This document shows, one piece after another, positions 27,900 to 41,500 of a stretch of DNA of 64,000 nt; position 1 is the stretch's first letter, and each line of letters opens with the position of its first letter. Location: contig LR746269.1 in the NCBI GenBank assembly GCA_902729315.2, positions 9,398,231 through 9,462,230 of the forward strand, read 5' to 3'. Under the pieces are notes generated by a model, which searched no databases, was not told the origin of the DNA, and saw nothing but the letters and a program-made list of their open reading frames with translations. Source of the stretch: Spirodela intermedia. Its lineage: Eukaryota; Streptophyta; Magnoliopsida; Alismatales; Araceae. The translations under genes were made by a program, and so were the position numbers.

Positions 27900-28220
27900 A
27901 CATTTGACCTAGAGTGCGGTGCATGTAGGCTGAAGGCACGAGTTGGGGGAGCCAGGAGCTGGGGGGGCTCAATTGGCTAAACCTGACTCTTGGAAATACT
28001 TTAGGCATTTGAAACCCTTCTTATCAACCTACCGTTCGACCAGTAACCTTGGTTTCATTCATTTCTTTCCCCTTCTAAAACCAGGTGGCTATGACAGGTC
28101 GGTGAATTCTTCTGTGATGATGACCAATTTACAGGAAACAATGGTTTCTCGAATAAAGCATATAATACTTCAATCAGTCGCAAGATACTTACATAGAAAT
28201 GACGCCTCTAGTTTCAGCAT

Positions 28221-30969
28221 TCAAGTGCCAAAATGAGTACTGCCTGTTGACACAGGGGGACCGTGTGAATATCTCCATTGCCCACATGCCAAACACTTGT
28301 CCAATTTTGTGTTATTTTCTAGTGTGCAGAACTTGCAAGACCAAATCCTGAACTTGCTGGCGGTTTCTTTAGGTTTGGGGTTGCCACAGGCTTCACAAAC
28401 GAGAAACAATCTCTGCGGTAGGTCACCATCATTAATAAGAAACAATTTTGAGAATGTTTTTTTTTTTTCAAGTGTTAGTTCATCTTAACTTTGATGCCAA
28501 TATGGTTTGATTTATAACATACATGCATGCTAATGTTATGAAGATCATCATCAAAAGAAAGCAAGACATGTTGATGAATGGAAACATATTTCTCGCGAGA
28601 TCTCAAAAATCAGCACCAATGTTCTTAAAGATTTTTAATGTTTAGGCAAGCTATCAGACTTAGCGAAAGATTCTCAGTATAAATATGCATAAAGGTCCTT
28701 TCTGGGTATTGGAAGCTACAAGACGAGGGGGGGGGGGTGTGAATTATCTTGATTTTAAATGACAGTGCTGTAGGAAAATTCTATGGAAAAAAAATAAATT
28801 ATGTACACATGAGACAGTATGGTGTCCATCCCAATACCAACTCCACTCCCTAAGAACCGATCTTCTTGGGTATTCCATTATGGTAAGCCCTAACTTCATA
28901 TTACAAGGTGGCTTCCCAAGATGTAAACTGTATCTTTACAACACTGCAAGCCTTACTCAATATTGTGCCTTTTCAAATACCATGTAAAGTCAAATTTAAT
29001 AATTTCATAAAATATTCGATACACTGGAAGACTTTAATACGACTCCAGGGGCCTCATGTGAATCTTGGTGAATTGCTCGAGAGCTTGAAAAATGAAAGGC
29101 TTAAGACCATCTCTTTTAAATTTTTGAAACACCATCAAAATGAAAGGGATTTTTATAGCTTGAGCGGTAGACTGTTCATTGTAAAAAAGTTCCCTCTCAA
29201 CAGCTAAAAGATGGTTATTTTTTCTTCTTTCCTTAATTACTATTTCAAGAAAACCAGCTATTTTGACTTTTCAAGTGTCTACTCTTAGGAGTTGGGTACC
29301 AATCCGTACATCTAATAGAGTTTTTTGGGGTCGAACTTGGTACCTTACAAGTGTTGACCCTCGAGCTAGAAGATTGTGTTCAACCCACAGTCACCTGTCA
29401 ACAGAAGGCATCACCTGCCGATTGACGGGTGTTGACTTCTGTGAAGACAGCTGTTTGGTTTTGCTATAAGCATTGACCTTATTCCTTCAATTCAGAAACT
29501 TGTGCAACCTTCTCTTTTGCTTTCGTCACAATTGTTGACCATTGTATCTTTGTTCTCTGTTTTGCTTCCAATGTCAACTGAGGAACATCAAGTGTAGCCA
29601 CTTCCCATCACTTGAATTACTTAAGTTTTGACACGATTCAATTTATAAACCTTCTTTTCTCGTAATAAAATAAAATAAAATATAGTATTTAAAAATCGGC
29701 AAAACAGAATGTGGTATATAAGATACAGGTGGTTCCTTTTTGGTTATGGGATGCCACTTATTCGACTTTGACATTGAATTATTTAATAAATCTTAGAGCA
29801 TTCTAAACTAAAAGCAGCTTTAAAGAAGAATTCCAGCCATCATGAGCTAGATGAAGCACTAATAAGGAAACTGATGAAGCAGAGCAAGAAAAAGAAATTT
29901 AAGATTAAATAGATTATTTCAGCAAAACGATAGAACGAATCAACGCAGAGAGCAACAAGAATCATTGACCCAACATCAGAGTAAGGCCGAATATTGAATG
30001 CCGCTTTATTTTTTAAAGCAAGAGAAAGTTCACCTTGTTCAATAAGCTGCAGACGTTGCATTCCCACCATACTTCATCGGAAGCTGACATGCTTATTGAT
30101 GCAGATTCACCAGGAGACTGGAGGGAGGCAAGAGGAGCGGCGTCAGGACGCTTACCTCCTCCCTGTGTGATCACATTGGAGTCGTCCTCCCCTTTCAGAC
30201 CATATTGACGCACAGAGCTTTCCCCATAAGACGACGACCTGGAAGTACACCACTGATCGTCATGCATCCTCCTCTCGGCCGCCATCGCAGCAGCCTGAAT
30301 CGGGCTTAGTCCGGTCATGATGTCCCCATCCCCACCCAGCCGCCGCGGTCCCGACGGCAAGATAGGGGCGCCACGCGCGCGTCTCTCCGCGGCAACTAGA
30401 GCGGCCTGTCGGAGGGGCGGCGGAGAAGGATAGCGAGTAAATCCACCCAGTCGCCTTCCCGGCAGGTCGAACCCCTTCCCAGTGCCGTTGATCCCCTTTG
30501 CGATCAGGTCTTCGCACTCCTCCCTGACCTCATCCCAGAGTCTGTAGAAGTCGGCGTTGTGAGGGCCGTGCTCGATGTGGGAGAGCTCGTGAAGCATCGT
30601 GTCGAGAACGTGCTCGAAGGGGAAGAAATCCCAGTCTCGGCCTGGTCGCCGTAAACGGAGCTTCACATGAGCACCGCCGCCCTCGTTCAGCCCCATCAGA
30701 GAGGGATTGTCTGGGCTGCGAGGAAGGAAGAGGAAGAGGAAAAGGAGGAGGAGAGATTCGAATCAACAACGACCACATCGAGAATTTTTTTTTGGCAACG
30801 AACAAATCGTGTACCGGAACTCGGAAAGGATCGGGACCTTCCATCCGCGCTTCCGCATGATCGGCTGCACCTGCTTCGCCACCTTCTCCAGCATCCGACG
30901 AGCCTCGTCCTCCCCGGGCATCTTCAGCGGCCTCACCTCCCACACCTTGTTCAGGTCCCCCAGATCCAT
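28221..30969 (-). CDS. WSS1-like DNA-dependent metalloprotease (WLM domain)
   Basis: Protease of the WLM/SprT-like clan that degrades proteins crosslinked to DNA; expected in the nucleus. Three exons, 30815-30969, 30034-30715 and 28221-28412, give 342 aa. The WLM domain covers about 1-180, with zinc site HELSHIEHGPH (H94, E95, H98, probably H104) and family text NKVWEV, EDEARRMLEKVA, DFYRLWDEVREE. The C-terminus carries two RanBP2-type zinc fingers: the first (CNVC then CEAC) is split by the 1.6-kb second intron, the second is CKFC then CLAC, followed by WRYSHGPPVST. These features match plant WSS1 homologues (WSS1A in Arabidopsis). The first Met gives the expected MDLGDLNKVWE start. The stop lies about 320 bases from the copia remnant. 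Confidence 0.9.
28413..30033 (-). other. Long intron of the WSS1-like gene
   Basis: A 1.6-kb AT-rich intron splitting the first RanBP2 zinc finger. I see no coding remnant or complete transposon in it. A G-run lies near 28729-28737. Small open frames (for example 28908-29207) show no family likeness. Confidence 0.6.
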
Positions 30970-32666
30970 GGCCGCAAGAGAAGCAGGAATGGCCGATTTC
31001 CACGGATTGCAGGAGAAGGCATTCGACCGAGGCCACAGTAATTTCGTCGTTGACTACCAAACTGCCAATGACCAACTAACACGTGGAAACTACCCGCCAC
31101 CAATCAGCTGGGTTCTGCCTGGCGGGTTTTTTCCGGGCTCCGGGCTTCAAGCTTAGGCCCGAAAAAATGGTCCAAGCTCGGCTCGAGCCCGGATTCTAGC
31201 GGGGCCCACTATTGCCTGGGCCACTGGGCTGGTCAAGGATTGGGCCCCGGAGGAATATCTGGTCCAGGACCCAAGCGAGCCACTCACTTATCACCAGCTG
31301 GTTAGGTGTTGTCGATGATTGATGGATAAACTAACTATAAATAATCTCCACTAGCTAATTGTATAATCTCCACTTACTAATTGCATAATCAACACCCCTC
31401 TCTCTCCTCTCTCTCTCTCTGCCTTTCTCTCTCTAGACTTTATTGAGAAGGTTTGACCGGAATTGATAGTGTTTCTCTTCGTCAGGGCTCAAAGAGTCGC
31501 ATTGCTGGTAGGTATGATGGAGCAGGCCGCCGTTGCCCTCGCGGATAGGAGAATAAAGGTGACATTTTTTAGCCACGTGTACGCTACAGGGGAAAGAAAC
31601 AAGGAAGATACCCCGGAAATCCGGAGTTTGAAGGTCGGAGTTGACCCGGAGCGGCGGAGGAAGAGGGACGTCGGCGACGACCGGCGGCGCCGTCGGAGAG
31701 ACAACGGGCGCACGCGGCGAACGTTTAAAGTGACGTCCGCGTAGAAAGCGAAGGCAGAGTGAGTTTCAGGGAAACTTTCTCGTGTTTCGTAGCAGAGGCG
31801 TCGATTTGCAGGAAGAAGGCGGCTCCCAGGCTTCTTCGTGGAGCTTTCCATGACGGCCGTCTCTTCTCGCTCCGTAACGGAACCTGAACTTGGGATCGCC
31901 GCCTAGTCGGTCTTCATCCTTGGCGCCGCCAGTCGACGTTCTGCAGAAGCCGACAAACCGGGGCCTGGGGGGCCGCCGATACCCCCAGAGAGGAGAGGAG
32001 AGGAGAGAGATTACGTTGCCGGAGTCCGGTCACCGTGCTGAGTCGATAAGAACGGCCGGCGTGGGACTCGCCTCCATATGATTCACAATGTCGAAGGAAT
32101 CGAGTCACTAGTGGTGAAACTAAGAGGAATGACCGGGGGGGCACCAGGTCAAAATGGTAAAAAAACTGCCACCTCCGAATGGGTAGGCCCCACGACGGCG
32201 GAGGTCTCGATCCAGCTTCGCATCTTCCACGAGAGAGGGAGAGAGAGAGAGGCGCAGGGGACTGTTCCTCGCTTATTTTGGGATTTAGCCGCCTGGAGCA
32301 GTGGAACGATATAGTAGAGCGAGCTCTCCTCCACACAGGCGACGCCCAATCCCTGACGCCAATTCCTGTTGCTGCTCTGCAGCTTGCGGCTTGTTTCTTC
32401 TGGCAGAGAAGAGAAAGGTGGGAGGAAGAAGACGCCGCAGCGGCTCGTAATCATCTCACGCCGCTTTCTGCGAATCTGCCGAAGTTCCACGCCCCCCGGT
32501 CCCAGTTGCTGTCGCCTCGGTATATACAGGGATTTGTTGTTGGTGGTAGTACCGTTGTGGCCAGGGTGAGTGGATTTAGGGTTTTTTGCGGGAGAGGCCC
32601 GTTGGCGCTGGATTTTTTCGAGTTCAGATCTAGAGGTCGTGTCCCAGACACCGAGGGGCTCTCCGC
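30970..32666. other. Bidirectional spacer between the WSS1-like and CBP60 genes
   Basis: Head-to-head promoters of the minus-strand protease and the plus-strand CBP60 gene. GGGCC/TGGGC motifs cluster at about 31120-31260. A CT tract lies near 31400-31430 and GA runs near 31993-32012 and 32234-32250. Open frames here (for example 31463-31744) have no recognisable family. The last several hundred bases are likely CBP60 leader. Confidence 0.5.
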
Positions 32667-35600
32667 ATGCAGCGCCAGAATAGGTACCCGGAGAGATCGG
32701 GGGCGATGACGAGAGAGAAGCGAGGGCTGGATCAGGTTGATGCGGAGGAAAGGCAGCAGGATGCGAAACGGTCAAAGGTTCCGGCTCTCGCAAGGTTTGC
32801 CTCGGTGCTTGGTACACCTATTATGTCGCTGTCCTTTAATTTCGCCTTCTTTCTAATTTGACTTGTGACTTTCTTGTGAGCGCAATGGTCTCCTCAGAAG
32901 AAATTTCTGAGAATATTCTTCGATTACAAAGTAGAAGAGGGGATATACAATTTGTTCGTTCTAAATCTGTCTTTTTTTTCTCCTGCTAAAGAGTAATGTG
33001 TTCCACAACATGCTCCAAGGAAGGGGCATTGTGTATTTCAAGAAATGGGTGTAGTTAACTATCGAGGAAGCCAATAACGTTTATTTATCTTTAGTAAACT
33101 CATGGCTTGAAGAGGGACAGTGTTTCTTCGAGAATGCTGTCTCGGGTACTTGTTCTATGTTACCGGTCTAAGATTGGGGTTTTGCTTTGTCAGGACTATT
33201 TTGACCACTTTAGACTCATACGATGCCCTTCTTTTGGTTCTCTTTTATTCCTACTCTCCCTTCTCCAAGATAAACTAGGTGCTGCGCTCGTATATTTATA
33301 TTATCCTGAACAGATGAAAATTACAGGAAGAAACGTTTATCTCATACTGTTAACCGAACATGAGTTCTTTTTGAGTATGTTCGAAGTGAAAGTATCGTAC
33401 TTTGTGGCTCTGAAGTTCTTAAAAATGTTGCCCATCGCTCATTGGCTGCGACTGCGTTTTTCCTGGTTCGGTTCAAGATTTTTACCCGATCAGTCATCTT
33501 TGCCTTTTCCATGTTGATTATCCTTTTTCGTCCTGACTTAGTTTACTTACAAGTTTTCTAAACGATCTGTTGTTGAGTGAATTTTTTTCCCACCTATTTC
33601 GCTGTATCATGGCTTTGATTTCTCTCCCTATTTCGAGCTGTGAAAGATGGTGTTACTTGGGAGAATATTTTCTTCATTCTTTAATTCTTGTCCCTATCGA
33701 CGAATCCTATTCTGATTGTGATAGTACGTAGTTGCCCACTGGTTTCAGTTTTCCTTTTGCTTCTTCCCCTTAGTATTACCTCCTTATCATGCCAATATTA
33801 AGATATGCGTTATTGGCAGTGTCATTGTGGAAGCACTGAAGGTTGATAGCCTGCAAAAGCTTTGCTCATCTTTGGAGCCTGTACTTCGCAGAGTGGTATG
33901 ATGATCTCTCGTTAATGATCATTGTTGTATTGTTAATATTGCATCTAGACTATCAACCTTGTTTGGCAATTTACTTTCCCCACTTCTTACGTCAGCTGAT
34001 GGCATTGCTTTCTAGCTCATACAAATTAGTGGTATCTACCTAGTGTGTGAGACAGTCTAAGGTTGTATCAATGCATGAGATTGTTTTTAACTGTTGGGAT
34101 TACAGAGTGTTATATTAGAGTTTTAATTTTTTATCCATGGTCTTTATTTATTCAATCTAATGCCAAGTAGGTCAGTGAAGAAGTGGAGCGTGCTCTGGCA
34201 AAACTAGGCCCTGCCAGACTCAATGGAAGGTGAAGCGTCGTTTCTCGATTTTCCTGTAGTCAAATACTTTCAGATAAATTTTCTGTTTTTTCTTCGTTTA
34301 AAGAGTTAAATCTAAGAGAAATTTGGTGGCTTCAATTTTAAATGATGACTTTTCTCTGACTTTTTATACGTCGGATGATTTATAGATCTTAATACCTTTT
34401 TAATTTTTGTCGATGGAGTAAAAAGGGAATCCTGTCCATTAGCCCCTGGAAATGATCACAAAAACAGGAAAATGTTTTGCATGGATAAGTGAAATTTTCG
34501 GTGAATGGCATCTTTACGTTTCCTTTTGGACTGTGAATCTTAAATGTCAGAAACATCATGGATCATTTAGTGGACTCTAGTTTTTTCCCTTTTGCCATCG
34601 CTTAATGCTGCGATTTGTTTCGGTGAATGACATCTTCCTGCCTATAATTTTTTCTTCACTTCTTTATTCTTTATTTCGATTTGTATCATTTCGTGTCCTT
34701 CCCTTTTTTTTCCCCAGCTTTGTTTCACGGCTCTTGTATGTGCTTTATCGTGTACTGCAGATTAGCATTGCACAGAGAAGTTAGGACGGTTTATTTCTTT
34801 TTCGTTCATTGTGGGACTTTAGATTGTATTCTTGATTCATGTTCTGAGTGACTAGTCTATTTGTATGGTGGGTAAATTTTTTTCAAATTTGGGCTTCAGT
34901 ATTCTCTCATTCTTTTGCACGTTTTGGTTGGCCATTCAGGCGTTAAAGTGATGTGTATTTGAATTTTATTAGTTTCAAGTCACTCTATAGGAATTATAAT
35001 TCTGTGTGGGAATGATCTAATTCCTTCTGTGCATCTCAACATCTTACTGGATGCGTCTTTTTGTTATTTCTTCATTAATCTGAAGGAGGCTTCTTCAGTG
35101 TTATGTAAGCATGGGCGATCTCCCTGATTAATTGAGTTAACATTGTATGCATACTAGGATTACCGAAGGACTAAAATCCATGTTGACTTTGAAATCAAGT
35201 GCTCTGGGAACCTTTGGTTTTTCTTTGGCATCATAAACTCTTATCAAGCTGTACCCATCTGACTGTCTGCATCGTGTTTATGTAATGCAGGGCTTCTCCG
35301 AAAAGAATTGAAGGGCCCGATGGCAGGAATCTACAGCTTCATTTCAGGACTCGGTTGTCTCTACCCTTATTCACAGGAGGAAAAGTAGAAGGGGAACAGG
35401 GAGCCGCAATCCATGTTGTCCTGCTCGATGCAAGCACCGGGCGTGTTGTAACGTCAGGAAATGAATCATCCGCAAAATTGGACGTTGTTGTGCTCGAGGG
35501 GGATTTTAACAACGAAGATGATGACGACTGGACAGAGGAAGACTTTGAAAGTCATGTTGTCAAAGAGCGTGAAGGGAAAAGACCTCTTCTGACCGGAGAT

Positions 35601-37142
35601 CTGCAAGTTTCCTTGAAGGAAGGTGTAGGAACGATTGGAGATCTCACATTTACCGACAATTCGAGCTGGATACGAAGCAGGAAATTCAGGCTAGGATTGA
35701 AAATCGCGTCAGGCTTCTGCGAAGGCATTCGCATTCGTGAGGCAAAAACAGAAGCATTCACTGTCAAGGATCACCGTGGAGAATGTATGCCTTCTGCGCG
35801 TGGTTTTTCATTTTCATACGAAATTTCTTTGTTCTATGGACCATAAAAGATGTTATTATTCCTCTTTGCAGTGTATAAGAAGCACTATCCACCCGCACTG
35901 AAGGATGAGGTCTGGAGATTGGAGAAGATTGGGAAAGATGGGTCATTTCACCGGAGGTTGAATAAGGCTGAAATCTACACAGTCGAGGATTTTCTACGCT
36001 ACGTAGTTAAAGATTCACAAAAATTGCGGAATGTATGATTCTTGGATTTCTTTATTAGATAACGCAGTAATTCACCTTTTTTTTGTTTTTATTGCTCTAA
36101 TTTCCTTTTTTATTTTGATTTTTGACTGATTGTAGATACTCGGAAGCGGCATGTCAAATAAAATGTGGGACAGTCTTGTCGAGCACGCCAAGACTTGCGT
36201 CTTGAGTGGAAAGCTTTATGTCTATTATCCTGACGATTCGAGGAACGTCGGTGTTGTTTTCAACAACATATATGAATTTAGTGGATTGATTGCTAGCGGC
36301 CAGTATCATTCCGCAGAAAGTCTTCCCGACACTCAAAAGGTCAGTTTTTCATCCTTTTTGATGTGAATTACAGTCCTTGCATACATGGTCGGATTTACGA
36401 CGCTCTATATTTATTTTAAGAATCATCAGAAGAGATGATCCTCTGCTTCAGACCACGATTACTGAGAAATGTTGCATGCGTTCTTGTGCTTATCATGCGA
36501 GCAGATCCGACCCAGATCTGGGTCGACGCTGAATTTTGATGTCAATGTGGTTCGATCAGTGGGGATTCTGATGCAAACTGAGCATGCTAAAATTTAATGA
36601 ATGAGGCTTCTCGTTCTTGCTCTGTTCATGATTCGAATCAGAAGGGGGGACTAATCATACTATCAGCAGAATTATTTCCCTTTGGTTCTGCTCTTTTGGC
36701 CTACTGATCAAGAAAAGGAATGTTTATTGGTTTGCCCAGATGATTATTTACCCTGCAATTTTTATTTTATTTCGGATTTCGGGTTTAGGGTTTCTACCCA
36801 TGTTCTTGCTGAAAGGATTGCACTCTTGAGAAGGATGGGGTCGACCTCCTTTTAACCATTTTCTTCTCCGCCCACTCCCTTTTTATGCTACCAGATTTTC
36901 GTGGATTCACTCGTGAAGAAGGCGTATGAGAACTGGATGCACGTCATAGAATACGACGGCAAGGCGCTGCTGAACAGCAAGCAGAGCAAGAGGGCGGCCA
37001 CTTCCCGATTAGTGGAAGCTCCCGCTGCACCGTCTATGAATTATCCATCCTATGATCAGCAGGTTTCTCTTCCAGTTCCTGTCCCACCTCCCCAGCATCC
37101 TCCCATGGACCCCGCCCTGGGCGTTGGAGGTAATCCTACCAC

Positions 37143-37197
<55 letters not shown>

Positions 37198-37909
37198 GCG
37201 TCACTGTAGAACAGACCCAGAAAAGAAGACAGGGAGAGGGAGGATGAACTGGTCTAATTGGCGGCGATCTGGCGTGGTTTGTTTTGCAGTCGGGATGTCT
37301 GCGGCTTATGGTGAGGAGGATCTAAGGGGATACGCCGGGGGGCACCAAGAACAGATGGCGCCGCCCGAGTCGGCCGCCCACCAATTCGACGACGGCGGCG
37401 GCGAGTTCAGCGCGCAGGGCCTCCACCTGGCGGGTTCCTCCCACCATGCCCCGCATTTTCGGAGGGACGACGGCGGCGGCGGGTTTTTGATGGGCCAGCA
37501 CGTGGCGCCGTCCCTGCAGGCCCCGAGCGCCAGCGCCGGTGCCTTCGACGGCTGGGCCTCCCGCCGCGACAGCCACGGCGGCGTGGAGGACATCTTCTCC
37601 TCCGAGGAGGAGATCCGGATGAGGAGCCACGAGATGCTGGAGAACGAGGACATGCAGAACCTGCTGCGGGTCTTCAGCATGGGCGGCGGCGGCGGCGCAG
37701 GCGGCGGTTCCCTGGTGGAGGACGGCTACTACTCATTCGCGCCGCCGTCTCCGCTGCAGAATTACAGCTTCGACGAGGACCGCGGCCGCTCCTCCGGGAA
37801 GGCCGTCGTCGGGTGGCTCAAGATCAAGGCGGCGATGCGGTGGGGCATCTTCATCCGCAAGAAGGCCGCTGAGAAGAGGAGGGCCCAGCTGGTCGAGCTG
37901 GAGGATTGA
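32667..37909 (+). CDS. Calmodulin-binding protein 60 (CBP60) family transcription factor
   Basis: Plant-specific DNA-binding protein regulated by calmodulin. Eight exons, 32667-32794, 33820-33895, 34171-34229, 35291-35784, 35872-36032, 36136-36339, 36895-37129 and 37290-37909, give 658 aa. The start [10 protein letters not shown] is typical of the CBP60 A-E type. The conserved core follows: [60 protein letters not shown] and [14 protein letters not shown]. The C-terminal basic helix [19 protein letters not shown] is the calmodulin-binding region, as in CBP60a-e and unlike SARD1/CBP60g, which bind elsewhere or not at all. A nuclear-localisation-like KR-rich segment lies near the N-terminus. 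It is probably nuclear and acts in immune or growth regulation (inferred). Confidence 0.93.
37147..37194. repeat. (CT)n microsatellite in the last CBP60 intron
   Basis: An uninterrupted CT run just after the donor site of CBP60 exon 7. Confidence 0.9.
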
Positions 37910-38590
37910 CCGCCTGATGGGGGCTGTAGGCCCCACTTCCTCCCCGATTGCTTGACAACCCCCGGCCGCCTTCCCAAGGAGCATGAATGCGGCGGAGGAA
38001 CGGCCGCGCCGGCGGCCTGTACAGCTACAAGTGCTTCTCGGCGGCTGCGACCCTTACGTGATATTATTCTCTGTTTAATAAGCTTGCGACGTCTCACGGG
38101 GTCATTTACCAGGTTTTCTTCTATCTCCGCCGCCGCCGCCGCCGCCGCTCTTTTCATCCCTGTAAGATTTGGTCTCCCACCTTGTGGGCTTCTACGGATG
38201 TTTTTATTGTTGCTGTTGGTCTCCTACGCCACTGATCTATATATCTTGGGTAGATGGAACCCTAGATGACGGCGTAGTGGACGCGTCGTCAACCCGTTGA
38301 CTACCTTCATTAGGTGTAAGGATGAAATTAAAATAATAATAATAATAATTTCAAGCCTGGGAAAATTTAGAAAATATCGACCTTATTTTTTGGTTTTTGC
38401 GAGTATATAAAAATTGACGGCGGCCGGGGGAGGTTATTCTTGGCTTAGGTTCACCGACAGTGAGGGTAGTCAGGCGTTGGCGCACTGCGCCCGGCGCCCC
38501 CACGTTATCCGTAGGGAGTTGCCCTTCCATCCTCCTCTCGCCGGGCGATGGACTGGCGCCTTCCCGCGATCTGCTCCAGCGACGGCAACG
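37910..38590. other. CBP60 3' flank and PPR-CBS gene promoter
   Basis: Tandem-oriented gap. It contains a CCG triplet run near 38130-38150 and an AATAAT run near 38330-38350. No further gene is visible. Confidence 0.5.
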
Positions 38591-41500
38591 ATGCAGGAGC
38601 ACCGTCTCGCGCTGGGGCCGTCGTCTTGCCCCCAGGGAGCCCTGATTGTGCGAAGTTGCTGTTCGCGAGCCTGCGCGGGCGTGCGGGCCCGTTTCTTCGC
38701 CGCACGGACGGCCCCATTCTCTCGTCTCTCCACTCGCCAGCGTCTTGTGAAGAGCTCCCCAAAGCCTCCGAGCCAGCCTTCCAATCTTCCTCTCCGGAGG
38801 CTGACGTCGAGGATTGCCGAACTCACCCGCAGGAGGCAGCTGCATCAGGTTAGTTTTCCTCCCGTTCGGCCATGCTTGTCGCTGTCACGTCCGTCGTCCG
38901 ACTTTAATGGTTCTGTAAGGGAAGTGGTTTATTTTGGCAGATTTTCGAGGAAGTGAAGGTGGCGAAGAAACGACACGGCAAGCTGAACACGATCGTGATG
39001 AACGCGGTTATGGAAGCCTGCGTTCACTGTGGGAATGTGGACGCGGCCTTAGGGCTCTTTGCGGAGATGGCCAAACCAGATGGCTGCGGGGTGGATAACA
39101 TCACCTTTGCAACGTTGCTCAAGGTATTTTTGGGATCGGAATGTAGTTTCCTCGGCGCCTCTCTTCTTTTCCTTCTTAACGAGGAATTGTTTATTGATGA
39201 GCACGGGGTCAGAATCGCCGATGCTAATTTTTTTCAATTTCTTGGTTAGGGTTTGGGCAAAGCAGGGAGAATTGACGAAGCGTTTCAAATACTTGAATCT
39301 ATAGAGCGGGGTACTGCTTCAGGGAGGCCAAAGTTGTCCTCACATCTTATCTATGGCCTGCTGAATGCTTTGCTTGAATCAGGTTGGTTCAAAGAATATA
39401 TGTTATCATTTCCCATTCTCAGGACTGAAACCATTCATCTTAATGTGTTCTTGCTTTAATCATGAAAGTTGACTTTTAATCCTCTGAATACAATAGTGGT
39501 TCTATTCTTTTTTTTGGAGAATGGTGATGCTTTGCCATCGATACCCCATATAGTTTTATTTCTCAGGCCATATCGTTTCATGTGATTGAACTCAAAGAAA
39601 GTAAACCTCAAGAATGGATTTAACCAATTTTCGATCACTCACCTTCTCAGAGTAAATCGACTATGGACCCATCAAGGTTTTTCTTTGACAAGAACATAAA
39701 AAACTTGGCCTGCTTGCATTGCCTCAGGGTGACTGGAGGAACTCATCCAGATATAAATAAAATCTGCAAAAACAGGAGGATACACAACAAAGTTCTATAG
39801 CGATCAAAATAATCTACGCAAGATTCGTACCCTCTGATAAACATATCTGCTTTTTTTTTGGAAGCTCCTTGATTTTTGTTTGAACATATGCACATAAACT
39901 TTAATTTGTGACATAATAGGAAAACCCCACCTACTTCTATGGCGAGACCTCATATAATTCATGGACCTTCTTCAGCCTGAGGTCACTCTCTTGCATGCCC
40001 ACAAAGCTTAGCACAATGTTCTCCATCTTATTGTTTATAGATAAAAAATGGAAAGCTCAAATCAAGAAATATTCTTTGCCTTCGTAAAATTTGGTTGCTT
40101 GTGTTTGCTCTCCTCTCCTCTACTTAGCAAAATGTTCTCTTTCTTTACGTTATCCTGTGAAACTTTTACCGTTTCATTAAGTCACTAATGGATCAACGTA
40201 GGCTGCTATTCGTATTTTAATTGTTCAGGAAGCCACAAACGAATCTATACAAGTAGGTCAAACAGTTTGGATTTGCAACATTTAGCCAGGGGCATATATT
40301 TTTGAACGACGACATTCTGTCCAAACCAAATGTGGATGCACTCTGGCTGGGTTCACCTACCAGATGCCTTCTTTTTATTCCGACTGTTCTGTAATGCTAA
40401 GTTTCACTGTTTAGTGCAGGGGATATGCGTCGTGCCAATGGTCTTCTTGCACGTTACAGAGTTGTCCTCCGTGAAGAGGGTCACTCAATATTCTTGTACA
40501 ACTTATTAATTAAGGTTTAATATCTCTCACCTCATATTAACCACAGCAAGCATTTCTGTTTTCCTTGTTCCCTGTTCTGTGGTGCGTCTTCTGGTATATA
40601 ACTCGTCAGATTGCAGTAGCGATCATGGATTATTTACAGCTTCATCAATGGTGATCTTTCAAATAATTTTTTTCTCAGGGTTACACAAACACCGACTTTC
40701 CTCTCGGAGCATTGGCTGTACGTGATGAGATATTGCGTCAAGGGTTGAAGCCTGACAAGCTAACCTACAACACACTTATACTTTCGTGCGTCAAGTCCAG
40801 AAGAATGGACGTGGCAATGGGATTGCTGGCGGAAATGAAGGTCAAGAAAATGCTTTCCTTAGAAATATACCCGTTTAACCGTATAATTTGTGCTTTGAAG
40901 AAAGAAATTCTGTGGAAATAGTTTGTGAATCGATGGTCTTGAGTTCTTTCAGGAAGAAGGAGAGAAAGCTAATAATACGGATCTCTTTCCAGACACAGTC
41001 ACTTACACCACATTGCTTCAGGTATACTCTGTCATGAATTTGAGGACTTTTCCTCTTCTCATATGTATCATTGTTGTTAGCGAATTTGAGGACTTTGAAG
41101 AAAGAAAATGGCTCAGTAGGGATAGAACGTAAGAGAACTGCAGACCTGGATAATAATATCTCTCAATCCATTTTTCTGGGTTTGATCCTGATATATGTGG
41201 TTGTCTATTTAACAAGTAGAATTTCATATTCGATATCACGGTTTAGTTGCTTCACTGAATCCTAATTTTTAGCTTAACGTTTTTTAGGGCTTTGGGAGCA
41301 TGAAGGACCTACTTTCAGTTCAGGAAATTGTGATGGAAATGAAGTCGTCACCTAAAGTTGTCTTTGATAGAGTTGCATACACTGCAATTGTTGATGCTTT
41401 CTTGGGTTGCGGATCAACAAAGGGTGTGCTTTCTGATATTTTCTTAATCTTACTGTGGTGCTTTTGTTATTTACAGTCCCATTTGATGTCCATTCATTTT

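Larger units (their letters stand above)
24038..27900 (-). mobile_element. Decayed Ty1/copia LTR retrotransposon
   Basis: Remnants run in Ty1/copia order on the minus strand, from high to low coordinates: a zinc-knuckle-like trace (about 27500-27600), a protease trace resembling the DSGA-type site with HMTP (about 27080-27260), the pre-integrase block with CEACQLAKHRIP and FDLIYSDMWGPTQ (26586-26786), integrase C-terminal sequence with LNPRELKCIFLKYS (about 26000-26200), reverse transcriptase with YFQSNVDHTLFFKYTDKG and LRDLKYFLRIKV (24974-25222), and RNase H traces such as RTKHIEVDRHFIKEK (about 24420-24480). Stops and frameshifts break all frames, so it cannot be active. A TGTTGG...CTCA segment at about 24038-24262 could be the LTR at its 3' end; I found no matching second LTR. 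Confidence 0.8.

Noticed and set aside
24038-27900. Possible active retrotransposon
   Set aside because: Every domain is interrupted by stops and frameshifts, and no paired LTRs were found.
31463-31744. A 93-aa plus-strand frame with a basic Arg-rich end
   Set aside because: No family likeness; lies in the shared promoter region of two divergent genes.
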